Below are positions 58,120 through 64,000 of a DNA stretch of 64,000 nucleotides, in pieces. How positions within the stretch are numbered: position 1 is the stretch's first letter; the number at the start of each line of letters is the position of its first letter. This DNA comes from Guadua angustifolia (taxonomy: Eukaryota > Streptophyta > Magnoliopsida > Poales > Poaceae). The notes beneath the pieces are model-generated. The model worked only from the letters and a program-made list of their open reading frames with translations, ran no database searches and was not told the origin of the DNA. The stretch covers positions 558,001-622,000 of the forward strand of contig CM070511.1 of assembly GCA_036346375.1 (NCBI GenBank), read 5' to 3'. The position numbers and the translations under genes are program-made.

Positions 58120-59151
58120 TGTTGGCGTATTCCACCGGACAGGACCCCATCAACGAACAGGGTTGACTACTCCCAGGATGGAAGGTATGGTTCGGTAGAG
58201 GGCATCTTCGTGGCCAAAAACCCTAATGGCTCTCTACGTTGGATCCCGGGGATCAGCAGATCAATGGACACGGTGATGTACCCAGGTTCGGGCCCCTAGC
58301 GTGGGAAACAGCCCTACGTCCTGCTAGAACTTTGTTGAAGAAATGAGGAGGCGATTACAATGGTTCTCCCTTTTTTGTGCTTCGACCTCTATGTCTCTTA
58401 TGTGCTGCCCACCCCCCTTCTCCATGCACCGGAGCGCCCTTATATAGACGGGGTTGGCTTGGGCTGGGGAGAAGGTGATGCTATACTAATCCATGACCCA
58501 TTAATTACACCCATCATTTCAGCCTTACATCAACCTACGACTCATTTATTATACCCATCACTGTAGCCTTGTCCTTCAAACCCCATTTAATGCCGCTGCG
58601 TGGCTTCGCCCGGTCCGCCCGGGATATGACACTCCTGCGACGGGTTTGGTGAGAGGCGTCAGAGGGATGGGCCGTCGTCGTGTCGATAGCAGTATTCTTC
58701 GCAATTAATGGCCCTAACACAGCATATCAGGGGAAGGAGACTTTGAGGCGAAGCCTTCTCCTTATTCGTTTGGTTGCCTCCGTGGCCTGACGAGCGGGGC
58801 CCGATCACCCGCCCACTCGCCAGGCCGCCAGCTAGGCTACTTCTTGGACCCACCACTTATGCAGTGGAGAGGGTACCCCGGTGCAAAGTACACCGACAGT
58901 AGGCCTCGGGTCCATCCCAGAATGCACGCTAGTCCTTTTTTGTCCTCATTTAATGTCAGTGCGTTCCTGGATGGGCCCACCACTTCTGAGCATGCAACCG
59001 CCTCGGTCCTCCCCACTTCTGCTGATTTTTTCTTGGGACCCGAAGCGTCGCATCCTTTTGCCTACTCGCGAACCGTCTTTGTGGGGGGTCTATATATATA
59101 TGCGCCCCCAACCAGCAGTTCACGCCTTCTGATTCTTGCGTACATTGCACT

Positions 59152-59622
59152 TTGCCCTTTCATCTTCCTTGCTCAAAGAACTTTGTTTCTACTTCAATGG
59201 CGCAGCCTCTTCTTTCTTCCACCACTGGCCAGGGCAGGGTGGACTTTCTCGCCAAGATGGCACCCGAGGGCTCCCCCCACCTTCGCCAGGGGACCCTCGT
59301 GCCGAGCTGCGAGCCAGGGGAGATCATCGTCTTCGCCTGGGGGCTTTTGGCGGGCTTGGTGTCGCCATTCTCTGAATTCTTCCTCACCGTCCTTCATTTC
59401 TACGAGGTCCATCATCTCCATCTCTCCCCCAACTCCATCGTCATCCTCTGCACCTTCGCCTACCTCTGCGAGATGTTCATGGGGGTGATGCCCAATCTTC
59501 CCCTCTTTCGCTATTTCTTCACTGCTGTAGCTCCTTGTGGCGGGATCGCGAGAGCTTCACTTTTCGTCTCAATAAACCTTGAAACACGCTTGAAGCGGTG
59601 GCGCCTTCATCTGGGGCGGTGA
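59152..59622 (+). pseudogene. Putative gypsy-type transposon leader protein (PF04195-like)
   Basis: The 156-residue frame contains RQGTLVPSCEPGEIIVFAWG, HHLHLSPNSIVILCTFAYLC and FRYFFTAVAP. This is the conserved pattern (PN.I.....F...CE...G..P....FRY.F) of the plant putative gypsy type transposon domain, found before gag in many grass gypsy elements. It is shorter than usual family members, so it is probably truncated or frameshifted after residue 130. The Pfam name is from memory. Confidence 0.75.
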
Positions 59623-60528
59623 CGCTGGCTGCACCGACGCCGACTCCTGCGGCGCCGTCTCCATCGGCACCGACTCCACCGGCGCCAGCTCTAGCGGCGT
59701 CGACTCCAACCGCTGCTGGCGCCCGCCCGAGCGGGCTTACGGTTCCCACTACCTCCTTCAGCTTCAAATCGCCCCGAGGTAGTTCGTCGGAGGTGCCCGG
59801 CGCCTTGAACATCCGCCAGCAGGCCAACAGACGCGGCGGGGACTTCTGCCCAAGGGCATCCTGGCAGCTCTGAAGCAACCGGACTGGATGTCGATGGTGC
59901 CAACACTTCTGCTCCGCCCGCCTCGATCGTCCTCGCCGCCCATGCCACCGGCCTGAGTGCACTGCTTGCCGAGCTTGACGAAGTGCTTATAGCCACGAAC
60001 ACCCTCCTCGCAGCAGCCACCCAGCGTGAAGCCCATGTGTCACAACAGGTGGCAGTGTTGCACGGGGAGCTGGAGAGGAAGGAGGCGTTACTGGCCCAAG
60101 AGAGGGCCACCAGGGCGACCCTACTCGCCCGCGCGTAGGAGGCTGAGGCAGCGTGGAGGGAGGCGGTAGAGGAGCAGCGGCGTGCGCTGCACAACCTCGC
60201 GACCATGCTCCGACCATCCTACCGGCGCATGGCGAGGGTCTTGGACACGCTGGGAGTGGATCTTCGTGAGCCGCTCGAGCCCACAGCGATGCAGTACGCT
60301 CACTGCATCACTCGGGTCACCGCGGCACTCTCCGGCCTACCAGCCGCCATGGCCACCCGCTCCGTCCAGGAAGGGCGGCAGGTTGCCAGGGCCACCGCGA
60401 CCTTCGTGCTGGTGTGTTATGCCAGTCGCGACGCCGCCTTCAACCCAATGACCGTCACAGATGGCATTGAGGGAAGCGAGGCCAGTGCGACGCGCGTGCA
60501 CGGTCGCATGAACACGTCGCCGGCATGA
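59598..60528 (+). pseudogene. Pro/Ala-rich linker and coiled-coil part of the gypsy leader protein
   Basis: 59598-59873 encodes a Pro/Ala/Ser-rich linker. A downstream frame, about 59950-60528, encodes a helical stretch (LLAELDEVLIATNTLLAAAT; LHGELERKEALLAQERATRA) and LHNLATMLRPSYRRMARVLD, interrupted by TAG at 60136-60138. The layout is that of the C-terminal half of the same leader protein, now frameshifted. The antisense frames at 59519-60206 are shadows caused by GC richness. Confidence 0.6.
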
Positions 60529-60529
60529 T

Positions 60530-62744
60530 GGCGGGAGGGCCTGAACCTCGGCGGTGGCGGAGGCGAAGCCGAGGAAGGCGATGGGCACATCAAGTTGCCA
60601 GCGACAAGCGATGGCATTGCTACTTCCTTCACTTTCTTCGCTTCTTCTGTTCCTATTTTTTTGTATGCGGGACAATCTTAGCAAGCTGTAATGAAGTTGG
60701 CATTTTACGGTTTTACTGTGCATGTTTGTGCATTCGTGTTTTGGTTGTGCTTGCTCAACTCAATCATCGAACAATCATTTGACCTTATCATGATGCGAAC
60801 CTAAACACTTTCGGGTTAGGTCGATGCTTAGGCATTTTTGAGTCATTGCAATACGCGAACAAAGATTACGAGAACATGCGAGATGTAGACAAGCAAAGTC
60901 TTAAGTCTTTGCGCAAGGGTATCCTTGACTCGCCCTTTTGGAACTTATATCCTTATGATCTCTTGGAACTGACCATGACATTGCACAACAAGGAAGCAGC
61001 TCGGGGAGCGGTATCGGACTTGCGGCGCTCGCGGTGACGGCTAGCGGTGCTTCCATGAGCCAACCCAAGGTGTGTGAGCCGCGTTTGAGTCACCGTGCCA
61101 CACTCGCACTCTCGATCACCGTACTTGCGACGTAAACACTAGGCATTTCCTTTTATCAACGAGGAGCCATTATGGTAGCGGGGCCAGTGACAACCACGCA
61201 CAACTCAACCCAACAAGGTGCAGATACGAAAGACAAGTCGATACTGCCAAGGCGAGCAACTTATCTTTGTCATAGGTCGCAGGCGACCGGCCCCGGGCTA
61301 GTCACGGAAGCCAACATCCGGCGGCGGTGTGGCGCCCACTACTTTCGCCCGGCCGGCGAGCGTGATCGCCCACCTACCGCCCGAGCCTAGCGGACTTCTG
61401 CCCGTGGTAGGGGCATGCGCCCCACTGCCGCTAGGCCGCCATGGGGCCATCTTGGATGTTCGAATTAGGTCAGTGCTCCAGCACTTCATCTGCGATTGCA
61501 CGTAGCTACTAAAAATACAAGTAGGCGTTATGCAAAGCATGCAGGAAACATATTGAAGAACGCAAGTTCTTGCGCAGATATGTCATGGTCCTTTTCTTTG
61601 GAACATAGGCCCTTGTGACTCGGGACCAGCCCGTGGCGTCGCGTGGCATGGGAGCAGGTTCCCAGGAGTGGTATTGGGCTTGCGGTGCTCGCGGTGACAG
61701 CCAACGGTGCTTCGCGGAGATAACCCGAGGTGTGCGAGCCGCATTTGAGCCACCGTGCCGCACCCACGCTCCTGGTCGCCCGTCCACGCACGACGCAAAT
61801 GCTGGGTGTTATCGCAGATCAACAAAGAGCGGCCAAACCGCCGGAACTCATGACAAGCAAAGAGAATAAAGCAGAAGCCTTTAAGGCAAGCAACTTTGGT
61901 AACCGCCGCCGATCGCCCGATCGGCACTGGGAAAAACTTGACCACCACGGCCGATCAAGGCAAACCCTTTGGTACCACTGACTTTTAGGGGTAAAACTTT
62001 GCAACAACTCACGTTGAAGAGTTGGCAGCTCTTGATCGTCCTAGTGGCCGGACCACCGGGTCGAGATATTGAGACCACCTTAAAGGGCCTCCACCGGGAG
62101 AGCAGTTTGTGGAGCACGGCATGTGTCACGGATTCTCATAAAACAGTCACCGTGGCCGTGGGATGACGCCAAGGCCAGCGTGGCTAGCCGTGAGGAGGAG
62201 GCGAGCCTTTACTTGCGATCCATCGGACCAACACTCATGGCACGGGCGGTTGCGGGTTGTGAGCAAGATGGTCGGCGGCGGCTCAATGGCGCCGCCCTCA
62301 CGGCGGCGACCAAGGCGAAGACCCAGCCGGTGGCCTTCCAGGGCGGATCGCGGCCGTGGCATACATTCACGGTGGCTCGTCCACCTACCCCTCCAACGCA
62401 TCCTACAAGCAGCTGAGGAGGGAAGTCTGCGCTACGACGTCGAGTATAGGGGCGTGTCGGATGCTAAAGTGGTCGGAGGAGCCGATCACCTTCAGTCGGG
62501 CTGACCACCCTGAGAGCATTGCGGCATAGGACACCTTCGGTCGTGGTTTCTCCCACGATCTGGAATGTGGCTTCGAGCGTCTTGATGGATGGAGGAGTTC
62601 CCTCAACCTTACGTCGCCGAGGCATTCGAGCACTCAAGTGTCGAACCGGAGGCTGCGCCCGGCCTTGCCCTTCTGGCGTAGCCGGGGATGCATGGTCCCC
62701 TGGGCGAGTGCACCTCCCGTCACCTTCGGGGAAAGCAACCATGC
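60530..62744 (+). other. Non-coding gypsy interior with duplicated segments
   Basis: A segment of about 145 bp around 61008-61155 (GACTTGCGGCGCTCGCGGTG, then GTGTGTGAGCCGCGTTTGAG) recurs at 61668-61815 with substitutions. The following 130 bp also share landmarks such as GGC(A/G)AGCAACTT. It is a degenerate repeat with a period of about 660 bp. No intact gag or zinc knuckle was recognised. The frames in this stretch are not supported. Confidence 0.55.
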
Positions 62745-63960
62745 GGGTGATCGACTTGAAGTCGCCGATTCGACCTCCCATACAATACCATACTTGGCCG
62801 ACGGGCGTTGGCCAAGTTCATGACGACAACCCACTGTGGATATATGGTGGTGAAAATCCCAGGGCCTAGTGGCCCCATAGTCATCTGGGTGGATAGGCCA
62901 GAAGCCTTGCGTTGCCTGGCAGCGCTTTGGACTGGTGGTGCCACTGCGTGGCCGGTGATGTCGCCTTCAGGAAGCCCTCGGTAGCGAGACCAGCGCCTCG
63001 CCGGCTCGGCCGAACAAGGTAAAGATGGTCTCCTGGGTGAGGCGAGCCAGGAAGCCCGTCTTCATTGGCACCGACCTCGGCGCCAAATAGGAAGACAGCT
63101 CGTCACCTTCCTCCGGTCAATTCCGGCGTGTTAAGCAGCAACCGTCGATATGGTAGGGGTCCCCAGGAGGTGTCGAGCAAACTATCGCTCCCCGAGGTGC
63201 ACCGGTCCGCGAGAAGGTCCGCGCCAAGCACCAGGCGGCAAGACACCATTCGGGAGGAGGTAGAAAAATGCTGCTTGCGAGGATCGTTCGAAGTCTCTCC
63301 TGCGAGTGGCTTAGCAACCTGTGCTTGTCAAGAAGTCAGCAGGAAGTGGCGGATGTGCATCGATTTCACCGACCTCAACAAGGCTGCCTAGAAGGACCCT
63401 TACCTCTTCTTAGTCGTCGATCTCATCGTCGACTCGGCGACGAGGATGTGGTTCTTTGTGCTTTACGGATGCATACTCGAGGTACCACAGTTAGCATGGC
63501 GATGGAAGATAAAGAAAAAACGCTTTTGTAACACCCATGGGCGTTTATTGTTATATCGGAATGGTTTTGGGTTAAAAATCTGATTCTACTTACTACTTGG
63601 CCATGCATATTACTTTCCGATCCACGAGATAGGGCGCAATCTTGAGGTGTCGTCGGCGACACTGGTTGTGAAAGTGAAAAAAGCGAAGAAGCGGTTGAAG
63701 ACTGGAGAAAACCGTAAACCTCGGAGGAATTGCTAAAGCTCAACCAGAAGTGCGTGTTAGTGCCCTCAGGAAGCTGTTAGGGTTCCTTGTGTCGAGGCGG
63801 GGCATTGAGGCCAACCACGACAAGATAGCGACCATTGAACACATAAAAGCCGTCGGTTCGGCTCAAGCGGTGCGATGCACGGTTGGTCGCTGGCCTCCTC
63901 GAGGCGATTCATCGCCCATTGGTGAAAAACTGCCCTTATTCAAAACTGCTTGAAGAAGGC
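62745..63960 (+). pseudogene. Gypsy protease-reverse transcriptase remains
   Basis: In one frame from about 62767, LPYNTILGRRALAKFMTTTH then VVKIPGPSGPI gives the protease-to-RT linker of gypsy Pol. At 63340-63390, RKWRMCIDFTDLNKA is the RT motif WRMC.D...LNKA. At about 63500-63570, FVTPMGVYCYI then MVLG corresponds to the region before MPFGLKNA. At 63752-63840, RKLLGFLVSRRGIEANHDKI is the thumb region, followed by GEKLPLF near 63920. The motifs lie in different frames and stops are frequent. The YxDD box was not found. Confidence 0.85.
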
Positions 63961-64000
63961 GAACCGCCGAGTGGACTAAGGAGGCTCGGCGGCGTTTGAA

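Larger units (their letters stand above)
58120..64000 (+). mobile_element. Decayed gypsy retrotransposon, 5' part, running off the window
   Basis: The left end is probably TGTTGGCGTATTCCACC at 58120. A promoter-like TTATATAG is at 58440 and another TATA run near 59092. Then come leader ORFs of the putative gypsy-type transposon family (59152-60528), a 1.5-kb non-coding stretch with duplicated segments, and protease-RT remains (62745-63960). The order and orientation fit one plus-strand element whose 3' half lies to the right. The 3' border of the 5' LTR and the PBS could not be fixed. Confidence 0.75.

Noticed and set aside
59519..60303. Minus-strand frames of 76-171 residues
   Set aside because: They are shadows of the GC-rich gypsy leader ORFs, which have the recognisable domain on +.

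Overview
This window is nuclear DNA from a grass (Poaceae). It has three spliced plant genes with canonical GT/AG introns, surrounded and invaded by typical grass transposons: Ty3/gypsy elements primed by initiator tRNA-Met, a Mutator-like element, and hAT and PIF/Harbinger elements. From memory, unverified here, rice SOS1 and a rice MAP70 gene both lie on chromosome 12, so this is probably the syntenic segment of a rice relative with more repeats. No bacterial or organellar features, tRNA or rRNA genes, or CRISPR arrays were seen.

Genes. (1) The 3' two thirds of SOS1, the plasma-membrane Na+/H+ antiporter, on + (exons from 584 to 21504; the 5' exons lie left of the window). One intron, 1137-16611, has grown to about 15.5 kb by nested retrotransposon insertion, yet every exon seen is open and in phase. 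(2) Tail to tail with it, on -, is a 16-exon MUT9-like/EL1-like casein kinase I (31312-23948). Its exons sum to 657 codons with no lesion. (3) Further right, also on -, is an 11-exon MAP70 microtubule-associated protein gene (45318-41511), whose exons sum to 574 codons.

Transposons, left to right. 1675-15766: a mosaic of gypsy LTRs and pol fragments on -, containing a solo LTR with a perfect target-site duplication (TSD) and a pol region with an LTR-PBS fragment spliced into it. 17273-17510: a Tourist-like MITE in a SOS1 intron. 29937-30700: a hAT deletion derivative in kinase intron 1, with 8-bp TSD. 32046-32436: a small hAT-like element with 8-bp TSD. 32456-41016: an 8.56-kb Mutator-like element (MULE) with 9-bp TSD and terminal inverted repeats of about 240 bp. 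It carries decayed genes for a MURA transposase, a plant mobile domain (PMD) protein and a GRF-zinc-finger/coiled-coil protein, plus internal tandem arrays. 47824-57290: three head-to-tail truncated LTRs of the same gypsy family as on the left, now on +. One holds a 485-bp solo LTR that itself holds a 3.65-kb Harbinger element, both with TSDs. 58120-64000: the 5' part of a decayed gypsy element on +, with LTR promoter, leader ORFs, and protease and RT remains, running off the right edge.

The host genes appear functional. None of the transposons seen looks able to move by itself. The most unusual object is the multi-gene MULE, whose PMD and GRF-type passengers are not needed by the standard MULE machinery.
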